A stretch of DNA of 26,520 bases from JALOAD01 sp023228995 [NCBI: Candidatus Muiribacterium halophilum] (GCA_023228995.1 JALOAD010000045.1:1-26520); one strand, 5' to 3'; counted from the first letter of the stretch, positions 1 through 8,722 are shown. Notes: generated by a model not told the origin, from the letters alone. Numbers and translations are program-made.

Positions 1-136
1 TTATAATTTTATTCTTTTTAACTTTGAATTTCTTTTTTGTATACTTATTGAAAATCTTAAGACAGCTTCCATAATTACGCTCGATATCAATTTTTTGAAT
101 CTATATGTAAAATCTAATTCAAAAAAAAATCAAAAA

Positions 137-198
137 CAGATCCCGGCTCAGAATAGTACCGGGATGACAAAACTCTCAGAATAGTACCGGGATGACAG
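137..198. repeat. 62-nt intergenic repeat, copy 1
   Basis: An exact copy of the segment at 474-535. Each copy holds two near-identical half units: the first ends in a TCCCGG / CCGGGA inverted repeat around a 12-nt loop, and the second repeats the loop and right arm (CTCAGAATAGTACCGGGATG). The form resembles the small REP-like palindromic repeats scattered between genes in many bacteria. A single diverged unit lies at 23825-23858. It sits in non-coding DNA only. Confidence 0.85.
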
Positions 199-285
199 GT
201 TTTTAATTTCCAATGTCGAATTTTTAGAGATGTTAGAAATTTTTCAATTAAATTAAATCATGTAGAAGTTTCTATAAACAAAAGC

Positions 286-421
286 AAAAAAAAAATCTAC
301 TCGGTAACTTGAGTGAACGTTGCGAAGCATATAATATACGGATGTATTATAAGTGAACGAAGGTAAAGAGATATTTTATATGGATGTAAAATATCGAATG
401 GTACCGAATGATTATTTTTTT
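286..421. repeat. Structured intergenic element with tandem hairpin units and imperfect terminal inverted repeats
   Basis: The outer ends are imperfect inverted repeats: an A-run followed by ATCTACTCGGTA on the left, and TACCGAATGATTATTTTTTT on the right. Inside are two diverged units of about 40 nt, each starting AGTGAACG (312-319 and 352-359) and each followed by a hairpin. Hairpin 1 is 330-351 (TATAATATAC / GTATTATA, one bulge). Hairpin 2 is 370-395 (GATATTTTA / TAAAATATC, nine perfect pairs). Both hairpin apices carry GGATGTA. It has no reading frame of note. It could be a MITE-like element or a structured RNA; sequence alone does not decide. Confidence 0.55.
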
Positions 422-473
422 GCGATAGTTTAATGAAAAAAGTTATAAGATTTAAAAACTGTTAAAAATAAAG

Positions 474-535
474 CAGATCCCGGCTCAGAATAGTACCGGG
501 ATGACAAAACTCTCAGAATAGTACCGGGATGACAG
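474..535. repeat. 62-nt intergenic repeat, copy 2
   Basis: Identical over 62 nt to 137-198, with the same two half units and the same TCCCGG / CCGGGA palindrome. The two copies flank the structured element at 286-421 in direct orientation, 275 nt apart. Confidence 0.85.
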
Positions 536-642
536 TTTTTTATATGAAATTTCCTTTGAGATGACATTATATTGATTTTTGTTTATTTAATCAGAAGACT
601 CAATTAAGTCCTCATAAAAATACCATAAAATTTATTTTTACT

Positions 643-675
643 AAAAAAAAAGCCGGATAATTTATCCGGCTTTTT
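643..675 (-). terminator. Rho-independent terminator of the 704-2203 gene
   Basis: A 9-bp perfect GC-containing stem, AGCCGGATA / TATCCGGCT at 651-671 with a 3-nt loop, is followed on the minus strand by eight T residues (the A run at 643-650). A short T run on the other side (671-675) means it could also act on plus-strand transcripts. It lies about 30 nt past the stop codon of the secreted protein gene. Confidence 0.9.
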
Positions 676-703
676 GGTATTTGTAAATATTATATTATCA
701 ATT

Positions 704-2203
704 TTATAACTGGCTTATAACTCTGTCAATCATTTGTTTTGCCTGATCACAACTTGAATAATCACCTTTTTGTATAAGAAGTTCTATTCTTTCAATTCCT
801 CTTTTTATTGTGTCATTGAAATTACCTGATTCAACTTCTCTTTTAATTTCTCTAATTTTTCTTTGTGCTGCTGATGAATTATATGGAAGAAGTGATTTAA
901 GAGAATTCAATTCACCTCTAAGGTTATAATAATTAGGAGCTGGAGTATAAGAACCATAACCAGTTTCATTTAAAGTATTAATTAGTCTATTTACAAGATC
1001 TTTAGCCTGTCTTGCATCAGCTGAATTGTTAGTTTCAAGAAGATTTATAACTCTGTCAAGTATTCTTGTTACTTTAGTGTCATTAACATCAGCTCTAAGT
1101 TTTCTAGTATATCTTAATGCATTTGCAGTTTGATATGGAAGAAGGTTTTCAATTCTGCTTAAAGCTGCTTTTACATCAGTTGTATTAAAATTGTCATTTG
1201 AATTGTTGTTATAATAACCATTTTCAAGTCTGTCAATAATTCTATTTAATCTTTCTTCAGCTTCTCTACCACTATCATACTGATTTTTGCTTAATATATA
1301 GTCGATATTTTCTAATTCTCTAATTACTGCTTTGTCATAATTTTCATCTTTAAGAACTCTTATTATTCTTCTAAGTTTTGAAGAAGCTTCATAAACGCTT
1401 GAAGGCAATTCCCATTTAACATCTCTAAGCTGTTCTATAAGTTCATAATCGCTACCGAAAGTTGGATTGTAAAAAGAACCACCAAATTCTCTATCAATAT
1501 TAGCAAGTAAATTTAACGCTTCGTCTTTTGACATTGAATTCATTTCTTTTTTAAATTTTTTGAAATTTTCAACTGCTGAATAATTTGGATTAGCAAAACT
1601 ATCAACTAATTCAGCTTTTTTTGCATTTATATATAAAGCACAGTCTTTTTTTTCACCATTCTGACAAGCTGCTTCAATAGTAACATCAGCACTTAATGCA
1701 ATTATACCAAGTTCAAAAGTCTGTTCGTCTTTTACATTAAACCATCTGTTTACAGCATAATTTAAAGATTTATTCTGACCTTTAAGGTCTTTATATGAAA
1801 TATACATTGATCTTACATAAATTGGGTCATTACCGTGAAACAATCCCCATTTTTTAGGCACTTCAATCTGAACTGAATAAATATGCTCAAATCTATTACT
1901 TATAGTCTGAAATCTGTTTTCACCATATTCAACATTCATTACAGTCATTCTTGAATCTGAATTATATCTTTTTTCCCAATTAGCATATCTGTATTCATTA
2001 TTGCTAACAGGATGTCTTAATATATGTAGACTGTTGTCTGCTAGTCTGTTTAACTCATGCTGATTAGCCCATATACCGTTAAAATCAATAAGTCTTTGCA
2101 TGTCAGAAATATTTCTTGAAACTTCATAATTAGATACATAAGCGTTTGATACGAAAGAAAGAACAAGAATCATGATTGTGATAATTGATAATTTTTTAAA
2201 CAT
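704..2203 (-). CDS. Secreted protein with C-terminal helical repeats
   Basis: Function not recognised. A 499-residue protein with a clear signal peptide (MFKKLSIITIMILVLSF, likely cleaved near residue 21), so it is exported. Residues about 60-200 look beta-rich (aromatic, alternating pattern; Cys180 and Cys187 could form a disulfide). The C-terminal half is predicted helical and holds three related segments, each opening with Leu-Pro and running about 60 residues (266-330, 355-413, 439-499), rich in Arg/Glu/Leu with I-x-R-I / L-x-R-I patterns. Asn/Tyr-rich linkers separate them. The start is supported by a strong ribosome binding site (AGGAGGG, 5 nt upstream). It is monocistronic, with a terminator just downstream. 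The helical part could be a peptidoglycan- or protein-binding stalk; this is a guess. Confidence 0.8.
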   Translation of the reverse strand: MFKKLSIITIMILVLSFVSNAYVSNYEVSRNISDMQRLIDFNGIWANQHELNRLADNSLHILRHPVSNNEYRYANWEKRYNSDSRMTVMNVEYGENRFQTISNRFEHIYSVQIEVPKKWGLFHGNDPIYVRSMYISYKDLKGQNKSLNYAVNRWFNVKDEQTFELGIIALSADVTIEAACQNGEKKDCALYINAKKAELVDSFANPNYSAVENFKKFKKEMNSMSKDEALNLLANIDREFGGSFYNPTFGSDYELIEQLRDVKWELPSSVYEASSKLRRIIRVLKDENYDKAVIRELENIDYILSKNQYDSGREAEERLNRIIDRLENGYYNNNSNDNFNTTDVKAALSRIENLLPYQTANALRYTRKLRADVNDTKVTRILDRVINLLETNNSADARQAKDLVNRLINTLNETGYGSYTPAPNYYNLRGELNSLKSLLPYNSSAAQRKIREIKREVESGNFNDTIKRGIERIELLIQKGDYSSCDQAKQMIDRVISQL

Positions 2204-2303
2204 TTTCCCTCCTGATTAAAACTTTATTATATTCATTATAGGTTATAAAGGTATTGACCGTCGAGTAACAATGCGTTACAAAACTAAAACACCTTGTTAC
2301 ATA

Positions 2304-3470
2304 TTATATTCTAAAGGATTTTTGAACGAAATAAACAGCTTTATCAAAGATTTTTAATATTAAAGATTTTTTAATTATAATAGCTTGAACCGGACACATT
2401 TCATGACAACAAAAACATTTTATACATTTATTGTATTTAATTTCAGGATAATTATCTACTATATAAATTGTTTCTGGTGGACAACTATTTTTACAATTCA
2501 TACATTTTATACATTTATCTTTTAATATAACTGGATAAGTATAACAAACTCGGTTGTATAGCTTTTTAACAAAAAGAGGGATTTTAGAAAAAGATACATC
2601 TTGTATTTCAGGTAAAATAAATTCTTTTTCAAAACGACCTGTAATTTTTAGCATATTATCTAATTCTTCTTTTCTTGAGGAAAAAACTCTTGAATAAACA
2701 TTATAAATCGGGTATTTTTCAAGTGGAATATTTAACCATTGCACAACAGCAAAATCCATTAAAAAAGCATCAAATGAAGCCCAAATTACTTTTGTTTCTA
2801 TTTTATCACCACTTCCAGGACCTTCTCCTTCCATTCCCCAAATACCATCAATTATTGAAAAAACAGGAATTATAGATTCAACCGTATTAAAAATATCAAT
2901 TAATAATGATGAAAAATCTTCATGAGTTCTGCTTTGAAAATGTCCATTTGCTTTATTTGATTTTCCTGGAAGAAGTCCATAAAAATTTTTAACTCCTAAT
3001 GTCATAAGCATTAAACAATGAGTTTTTAATTTTGGAAGATTAATAACAATATCAAAATCTTGCACTTTATCCCATATCCAAATGTTTTTAACTCTTAAAT
3101 GATCTTTTACAGAAACTTTTCTACTTTCTAAAAATTGCTTAAATTCAATATTATATTTATTGCATATATCAAGAATACCGGATTTTTTTGCAACATCTAT
3201 AGGATCTCCAACTCCCGGAGAATCTCCAGCACATATATTGTTATAACCATTATCTTTAAGAACAGATATTATAGCTTCAAATACAGCTGGATGAGTTGTA
3301 ACAACTTTTTCAGGAATTGCAGCTTTTAAAAGATTTGGTTTTAAAAGAATTTTACTTTGTTTATCAAATCTATCAAAAAACCCATTGAATTTAAAAACTC
3401 TAAGAATTACTTCTTTAAGTTTAATTAAATTATAATCTCCAACTCTTTCAAAAAAAACTTTCAAATTCAC
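2304..3470 (-). CDS. DUF362 domain protein with C-terminal 2x[4Fe-4S] ferredoxin
   Basis: A 388-residue protein. The N-terminal two thirds match the DUF362 family (KILLKPNLL near 40, THPAVFEAII, GDSPG near 84, and the NLPKLKTHCLM stretch with GVKNFYG). The C-terminus carries two bacterial ferredoxin motifs, CxxCxxCxxxCP beginning at Cys320 and Cys349, so it binds two [4Fe-4S] clusters. DUF362 proteins are poorly understood iron-sulfur proteins common in anaerobes; the substrate is unknown. The start codon is GTG, sharing GTGA with the stop of the upstream methyltransferase-like gene, so translation is probably coupled. It is the last gene of the kdsA run. Confidence 0.85.
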   Translation of the reverse strand: MNLKVFFERVGDYNLIKLKEVILRVFKFNGFFDRFDKQSKILLKPNLLKAAIPEKVVTTHPAVFEAIISVLKDNGYNNICAGDSPGVGDPIDVAKKSGILDICNKYNIEFKQFLESRKVSVKDHLRVKNIWIWDKVQDFDIVINLPKLKTHCLMLMTLGVKNFYGLLPGKSNKANGHFQSRTHEDFSSLLIDIFNTVESIIPVFSIIDGIWGMEGEGPGSGDKIETKVIWASFDAFLMDFAVVQWLNIPLEKYPIYNVYSRVFSSRKEELDNMLKITGRFEKEFILPEIQDVSFSKIPLFVKKLYNRVCYTYPVILKDKCIKCMNCKNSCPPETIYIVDNYPEIKYNKCIKCFCCHEMCPVQAIIIKKSLILKIFDKAVYFVQKSFRI

Positions 3471-4639
3471 CTCAATTTAACAATTTTTTGGACTTCTATT
3501 GCAAATTTTGATTTTAATTTTTTACCTTTTTCTCTAATTACTTTACCACTAAATTCAAAAATATCACCAATTCTGCTTTCTGTTAATTTTAAATAATGTT
3601 CTTCATTATCAACAAGAACATCAGACATATTAATATCATTTATTCCATCTGTTATTTTAAATCTCCATGGAGGTTTAGGTTTTCTATATATATCTTTAGT
3701 CATAAGAGCTGCATTGAATTTTATAAATTCATCTTTTACTAGAATGTCTTTTAAATCCTTTGCTTTTACAGATTTTGTAACTTTTCTATTTGATAATATT
3801 CTATAAACAAAATCAGCATCATCTTTTTTTAACCATAACTTTTCCCAAATAGATGGAGTTTTAAATTGAACTGTTTCAAAATAATCAGATATAGCACTAT
3901 TATCATGTTGATTTTCAAAATTATTAGGAGCAAGTTCTGAAAAATCATTATTTTCAAATAAAAAACCTCGACATGCTACATGAAATCTCTCATTATTCTT
4001 ACGATTTACAGGTTCATTGATTATAATATAGCTTTGTTCATCTTTTTTTAAGTAAACTGATAATTTCTTCCAGAATATATCACGATTTTCTTCAGAAAGT
4101 TCACTATATACATTTGATACAATAACAAGGTCTTTTTTAGGGAATTTTTTGATTTCTAAAAAATCACCACTATATGTATTGAATTTAAGAGGGTTATTTA
4201 TAAATTTTTTAAAATCTTTTGAGAAAAAATACTTTCTAAAATATTTAAGATTTTCCGTTGACATATCAAAACCTGTATAATCAATTTTTACTTTTTTATG
4301 TTTTACATTAAGAAAATATATTAAAGCTGTAAAAAAACCACCAGTTCCACAACCAATATCACCTATAGAAATTTTTTCTCTGTCGAATAAATCAGTTTTT
4401 TCATCTAATATTTCAAGAAAATAATAGAATTTAAAAAAATTAACTGGCCAAAAATACATTGTATATAAAAAAGATTGTTCTTCACTATAATTAACATCAT
4501 AACCATTTCTATGCTGAAGAGTTTTTCTAAATTTATCCATTTTTAGACATATTTTTTTTTCAATATGCTTGTTTATAATTTTATCATTGTAAATTTCGTT
4601 TAAAAGTAAATCATAGTAATCCGGAAATTTATTAATCAT
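3467..4639 (-). CDS. SAM-dependent methyltransferase-like protein
   Basis: A protein of about 390 residues. A class I methyltransferase fold is suggested by the glycine-rich SAM-binding motif IGDIGCGTGGFF, followed by an acidic loop (DYTGFDMS) and by DLVIVSNVYSEL, a motif IV/V-like strand. The remainder, with YFWPVNFF upstream and a beta-rich C-terminal tail (residues about 335-390), loosely recalls the Rsm22-like rRNA methyltransferase family, but I see no cysteine set that would confirm it. I chose the ATG at 4639 because GGGG lies 5 nt upstream; a TTG at 4660 would extend it by 7 residues. It overlaps the pyrD stop by 8 nt, so it is in the same operon. The target is unknown. Confidence 0.7.
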   Translation of the reverse strand: MINKFPDYYDLLLNEIYNDKIINKHIEKKICLKMDKFRKTLQHRNGYDVNYSEEQSFLYTMYFWPVNFFKFYYFLEILDEKTDLFDREKISIGDIGCGTGGFFTALIYFLNVKHKKVKIDYTGFDMSTENLKYFRKYFFSKDFKKFINNPLKFNTYSGDFLEIKKFPKKDLVIVSNVYSELSEENRDIFWKKLSVYLKKDEQSYIIINEPVNRKNNERFHVACRGFLFENNDFSELAPNNFENQHDNSAISDYFETVQFKTPSIWEKLWLKKDDADFVYRILSNRKVTKSVKAKDLKDILVKDEFIKFNAALMTKDIYRKPKPPWRFKITDGINDINMSDVLVDNEEHYLKLTESRIGDIFEFSGKVIREKGKKLKSKFAIEVQKIVKLR

Positions 4640-5525
4640 ATTTACCCCATTCTCTTTCAATTAATCTAGCTATTATTGCAGGATTTGCAGGATCTTTAAA
4701 AGTTGCAGTTCCAATTTGAACAGCAGAAGCACCAACTTTTAAAAATTCCAATGCATCATTAAAATTCATTATACCACCAACACCTATAATTGGTATATCA
4801 AGAACTTTAGCACATTCATAAACTGCAAAAAGTGCCATAGGTTTTATTGCAGGACCAGAAACTCCTCCTACTATATTTTTTAGTGAAAAATCATTTTTTT
4901 CAATATCAAATAATAGACCTTTAAATGTATTAATACAAGTAACTGCATCAGCACCAGCTTTTTGAGCACTTAAAGCGATTTTTGTAATATCAGTAATATT
5001 AGGAGTAAGTTTTACAATAAGAGGTTTTGAAGTTATAGCTCTGCAGTTTGATACAAGTTCAAAAACAGTATTTGAATCTGTTCCAAAAGAAATTCCGCCC
5101 ATTTTTACATTTGGACAAGATATATTTATTTCAATACAATCTATAACTTTTTCATTTTCAATAATTTCACACATTTGTTGATATTCATCAATAGTATTAC
5201 CTGAAATATTCGTTATAATATTAGTGTTACAATTATAGAGTTTAGGTGAAATATCATTTATAAAACCATTTATTCCAGGATTTTGAAGTCCAATTGAATT
5301 AACAATTCCACCATTGAATTCAGCAATTCTTGGACATTCATTACCGTCTTTTGGTAAAAGCGTTGTACCTTTGAGTACAATTCCTCCAATAGATGAAAGT
5401 TCAAAAAAATCCTTAAGTTCAACTCCAAAACCACAAGTTCCAGATGCAGTAAGAATAGGATTTTTGAATTTAATACCTTTTATCTCAGGGGAAAAACAAA
5501 TTTCTTTACCAAAAACATTTTTCAT
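4632..5525 (-). CDS. pyrD: Dihydroorotate dehydrogenase, class 1 catalytic subunit
   Basis: Oxidises dihydroorotate to orotate in de novo pyrimidine synthesis, using FMN; cytoplasmic. The 297-residue length, the ILTASGTCGFG start, NSIGLQNPG near 76-84, and the active-site segment NISCPN with Cys137 as catalytic base all fit family 1. The C-terminal phosphate-binding part IIGVGGIMNFNDALEFLKVGASAVQIGTA is typical. The Cys base and the general pattern favour class 1B, which normally partners with the electron-transfer subunit PyrK; no pyrK is visible in this window. A ribosome binding site (GGAG, 5 nt before ATG) supports the start. It lies 24 nt behind kdsD and overlaps the next gene. Confidence 0.93.
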   Translation of the reverse strand: MKNVFGKEICFSPEIKGIKFKNPILTASGTCGFGVELKDFFELSSIGGIVLKGTTLLPKDGNECPRIAEFNGGIVNSIGLQNPGINGFINDISPKLYNCNTNIITNISGNTIDEYQQMCEIIENEKVIDCIEINISCPNVKMGGISFGTDSNTVFELVSNCRAITSKPLIVKLTPNITDITKIALSAQKAGADAVTCINTFKGLLFDIEKNDFSLKNIVGGVSGPAIKPMALFAVYECAKVLDIPIIGVGGIMNFNDALEFLKVGASAVQIGTATFKDPANPAIIARLIEREWGKYD

Positions 5526-5549
5526 AAAAACTCCATTATATATAGAATA

Positions 5550-6530
5550 CTATTTCATGCTCAATTTTATTGAACCTCTTCCTAATAAATCATGTAAATG
5601 AGCAACACCTTCGATAATTTCATCATCATTTGTTATAACAATTGAAGTAATTTGTTTTTTTTCCATAAGCTCAAGAGCATCAGCAACCATTATCTCTTTA
5701 TTAATAGTAAGTGGATGTCTTGTCATAACATCTCTTAAATTAAGACTCCATATATCTTTATTTTTATTTCTAAGAATTATTCTTCGCAAATCTCCATCTG
5801 TAAGAATTCCTGTAAGTTTTTTTGCATTATTAACAGCAGTAGTAAAACCAAGCCGTTTATCAGTAATTTCTTTAACAGCATCAATAAGTGTAGCATTTTC
5901 ATTTATAATTGGAATAGAAAATCCAGTTACCATAACATCTTTAAGAGAACCAAGAAGTTTTCTACCAAGACTTCCTCCAGGATGAAGATTAGCAAAATCT
6001 TTAGCTTCAAAATTCCTTAATTCTGAAACAGTAATTGCAAGAGCATCACCTAAAACAAGTTGAGCTGTAGTAGAACATGTTGGTGGAAGACCTATTTTAC
6101 CAGCTTCTTTTTTTACACATGAATTTAAAAGAAAATCACAGTTTTTTGCCAAGTAAGAATTAACATTACCACAAATTCCAATAATTTTAATTTTATTTTT
6201 ATTAGCAAAAGGAAGCATTTTTATAAGTTCTTCAGTTTCACCTGAATTTGATATTGCAAGAAGAACATCTTCTTTTTTAAGCATACCAAGATCACCATGA
6301 ATTGCCTCGGCTGGATGCATAAAAAAACTAGGAGAACCTGTGCTAGCAAGAGTTGCAGATATTTTTTTGCCAATAATTCCACTCTTTCCCATTCCAGAAA
6401 CAACAATTCTACCTTCACATTTTAAAACAATATTAACAGCTTCGTTAAAATCATTATTTAAATTATCTATAAGTCCTTTTATAGACTCAGATTCAAGTTC
6501 AATTATGTTTTTAGCATTATTAATATACAT
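5550..6530 (-). CDS. kdsD: D-arabinose 5-phosphate isomerase (KpsF/GutQ family)
   Basis: Interconverts D-ribulose 5-phosphate and D-arabinose 5-phosphate, the first step to Kdo for lipopolysaccharide. It has an N-terminal SIS domain (VSGMGKSG, STGSPSFFMHPAEAIHGDLGM, ISNSGET), the LHPGGSLGR signature of the family, then two CBS domains to the end. The length (326 residues) is usual. I chose the ATG at 6530 because GGAGGTGA lies 5 nt upstream; an upstream ATG at 6551 would place this site inside the gene. The ribosome binding site overlaps the kdsA stop codon, and only 5 nt separate the genes, so the two Kdo enzymes are co-translated. Confidence 0.93.
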   Translation of the reverse strand: MYINNAKNIIELESESIKGLIDNLNNDFNEAVNIVLKCEGRIVVSGMGKSGIIGKKISATLASTGSPSFFMHPAEAIHGDLGMLKKEDVLLAISNSGETEELIKMLPFANKNKIKIIGICGNVNSYLAKNCDFLLNSCVKKEAGKIGLPPTCSTTAQLVLGDALAITVSELRNFEAKDFANLHPGGSLGRKLLGSLKDVMVTGFSIPIINENATLIDAVKEITDKRLGFTTAVNNAKKLTGILTDGDLRRIILRNKNKDIWSLNLRDVMTRHPLTINKEIMVADALELMEKKQITSIVITNDDEIIEGVAHLHDLLGRGSIKLSMK

Positions 6531-6535
6531 AAAAA

Positions 6536-7366
6536 TCACCTCCAATCGCATATTTCTTCAATTTTTTTAATTTGTTGAAGAAGTTTATCGAGTCTTTCAA
6601 GAGAAAGCATATTAGGACCATCGCATAAAGCTTTTGAAGGATTATCATGTATTTCCATAAAAACACCATCAACGCCACATGCAATTGCAGAACGCACAAG
6701 TTGAGGTATATATTCGCTCATTCCGCCTGTTGTATCACCTTGACCGCCTGGTAATTGAAGACTGTGAGTAGCGTCAAATATAACTGGAAAACCAGTAGCA
6801 CGCATTATTGGAAAAGCTCTAAAATCAACAACAAGATTATTATATCCAAACGATACACCCCTTTCTGTAACCATAATATTACTATTATTAGTAGCTCTAA
6901 CTTTATTTATAAGACCAATCATATTCCATGGAGCCATAAATTGACCTTTTTTGATATTAACAGGTTTCCCAGTCTTTCCAGCTTCAATAAGAAGATCAGT
7001 TTGTCTGCATAAAAATGCTGGAATCTGAATTATATCAGCAACTTCAGCAACTTTTTCAATATGACTGATTTCATGAACATCAGTGAGAATAGGAATATCA
7101 TATTTTTTCTTTATTTCAACTAATATTTCAAGTCCTTCATCAATACCAGGACCACGATATGAATTAACAGTTGATCTATTTGCTTTATCAAAAGAACTTT
7201 TAAAAATAAAAGGCATATTATAATCAGCAAATATTTTTTTAAGCTTTTCTGCCATAAAAAAAACATGCTCATGACTTTCTATAACACAAGGACCAGCTAT
7301 AAAAAGAAGTGGATTTCCCGTTCCTATTTTGATATTTTCAATAATTTCAATTTCTCTCACTTTCAT
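6536..7366 (-). CDS. kdsA: 3-deoxy-8-phosphooctulonate synthase
   Basis: Condenses phosphoenolpyruvate with arabinose 5-phosphate to Kdo-8-phosphate, the step after KdsD; cytoplasmic. About 276 residues, as usual. Visible landmarks are IAGPCVIES (residues 23-31), FKSSFDKANRS (about 55-65), the KKGQFMAPW segment, and the DATHSLQLPGG and MEIHDNPSKALCDGPN parts of the aldolase-type barrel. The Cys in AGPC and the D-x-P near the end (HDNPSKA) suggest a metal-dependent enzyme, though I cannot settle the metal class. The ATG at 7366 is preceded by GGAG at 7 nt; the longer open frame to 7414 would run through the promoter. First gene of the kdsA-kdsD-pyrD run. Confidence 0.94.
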   Translation of the reverse strand: MKVREIEIIENIKIGTGNPLLFIAGPCVIESHEHVFFMAEKLKKIFADYNMPFIFKSSFDKANRSTVNSYRGPGIDEGLEILVEIKKKYDIPILTDVHEISHIEKVAEVADIIQIPAFLCRQTDLLIEAGKTGKPVNIKKGQFMAPWNMIGLINKVRATNNSNIMVTERGVSFGYNNLVVDFRAFPIMRATGFPVIFDATHSLQLPGGQGDTTGGMSEYIPQLVRSAIACGVDGVFMEIHDNPSKALCDGPNMLSLERLDKLLQQIKKIEEICDWR

Positions 7367-7396
7367 ATACAGACTCCACATAATAAAATTTTGCAA

Positions 7397-7405
7397 ATTA
7401 TACCA
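7397..7405 (-). promoter_or_regulatory. Extended -10 promoter for the kdsA operon
   Basis: On the minus strand the sequence TGGTATAAT is a perfect extended -10 element, about 30 nt before the kdsA start codon. The -35 region at 17 nt spacing (TTAAAT) is weak, as is usual for extended -10 promoters. It lies in the only gap between the divergent kdsA and GGDEF genes. Confidence 0.6.
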
Positions 7406-7477
7406 TAAATTCACATAATATTTAATACACTTCTATGTCGACCGGTATCAGCATAACTTATTGAAGAATTTAAATTT

Positions 7478-8722
7478 ATGATATATATTAGCAAAATGAG
7501 GAATTTCCTTTATCGTTTTACATATATAACAATATATGTTTTTATTTTTATTTTTTTTTATAAATCACAAAATTTATTTTCAAATTATTATTTGAAATAT
7601 TTTAAGAATTTTAGATTTATAGTAGAACTATTACCATATTTTCTTTTGGGTGCTGGAATATTTATAGCAGGACATTTTAATAAAAATAAAGTAGTATTTC
7701 TCAATATAATATTTGCATATATTTTTTTTATTCTTCAAAATAAAAACATCGGATACTTCCAATTGTTTATAATAAATATATTTTTAATACTAAATCTAAC
7801 TTGGCTTTTTTTGACAAAAGAAAAAGGAATAATGACATTATTTGGAGTATTTAAAATAGTTTTTATATCAGGTCAAATATATTTACTTCAAACATATTTT
7901 TTCAAAAATGCAAATTTTTTACATAACAAAGTAAATAATTTAAAAATGTTTAACATAAATCAGACATCACATAAATACATAATAGCAATAATAACTTTTA
8001 CACTTATAAATTTATTAATAATCTATATAAAAGATAAAAAGAAAGAAAAATATCTATTAAACTCATTTTTATTATCACAAATACTCGTATCAAGTTGTTT
8101 TATAACAATATTAAATACAAATCCAACATTACAATTTAGAACATTTCTCTTTTCAATAACATTTATAATACATTCAATAATATTAATCGCTTCATTATAC
8201 TTTTCAACATGGGATAAAGTATTTACAGATGAACTTACTGGATTGTTAAATAGAAGAGCATTAGATGAAACACTTCATAAACTCGGTAAAACATATTCAA
8301 TAACAATGATGGATATTGATCATTTTAAAAACTTCAACGACACTTATGGACATCAAGCTGGAGATGATGTATTAAGACATACAGCAAATATTTTAGGAAA
8401 AAACAGCTTTGGTAAATGTTATAGATATGGTGGAGAGGAATTTGCTGTAATAACAACAGGTAAAACCTATGAAACTATTGAAGAAAAAGCAGATAATTTT
8501 AGAAAATCACTTGAAAAAACTCCATTTATTTTAAAAAGAGCTAAAAAGCCTACACAAATAGGTAAAAAAGCTTGTGTAACAGTAAGTCTTGGAATTGCAA
8601 GCTCAACTCAATTTCGTACAAATCCTTTAGAAGTAATTCAATCAGCTGACATGGCTTTATATAGAGCTAAAAAGAATGGAAGAAACAGGCTTGAAATAGA
8701 AAAAAGAGCAAAAAAAAGATAA
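7478..8722 (+). CDS. Membrane-bound GGDEF diguanylate cyclase
   Basis: Makes cyclic di-GMP from two GTP. The N-terminal 245 residues hold about seven or eight hydrophobic segments (roughly 17-28, 51-67, 71-87, 94-112, 119-138, 167-184, 195-212, 222-244), forming a membrane sensor of no recognised family. The GGDEF domain starts with DELTGLLNRRAL (251-262), has MDIDHFKNFNDTYGHQAGD, and an intact active-site loop GGEEF at 318-322. The inhibitory I-site RxxD expected just upstream of the loop is absent (KNSFGKCYRY). It is alone on the plus strand, divergent from kdsA. The first Met is used; a second at 7496 is possible, and neither has a strong ribosome binding site. Confidence 0.9.
   Translation: MIYISKMRNFLYRFTYITIYVFIFIFFYKSQNLFSNYYLKYFKNFRFIVELLPYFLLGAGIFIAGHFNKNKVVFLNIIFAYIFFILQNKNIGYFQLFIINIFLILNLTWLFLTKEKGIMTLFGVFKIVFISGQIYLLQTYFFKNANFLHNKVNNLKMFNINQTSHKYIIAIITFTLINLLIIYIKDKKKEKYLLNSFLLSQILVSSCFITILNTNPTLQFRTFLFSITFIIHSIILIASLYFSTWDKVFTDELTGLLNRRALDETLHKLGKTYSITMMDIDHFKNFNDTYGHQAGDDVLRHTANILGKNSFGKCYRYGGEEFAVITTGKTYETIEEKADNFRKSLEKTPFILKRAKKPTQIGKKACVTVSLGIASSTQFRTNPLEVIQSADMALYRAKKNGRNRLEIEKRAKKR

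Noticed and set aside
137-535. CRISPR array
   Set aside because: Only two 62-nt copies 275 nt apart, internally duplicated, with a structured element between them and no cas genes.
2230-2290. Promoter and GTAAC/GTTAC operator before the secreted protein gene
   Set aside because: TTGTTA-17-TTATAA can be drawn on the minus strand and a 5-bp inverted repeat lies beside it, but matches this weak are expected by chance in such AT-rich DNA.
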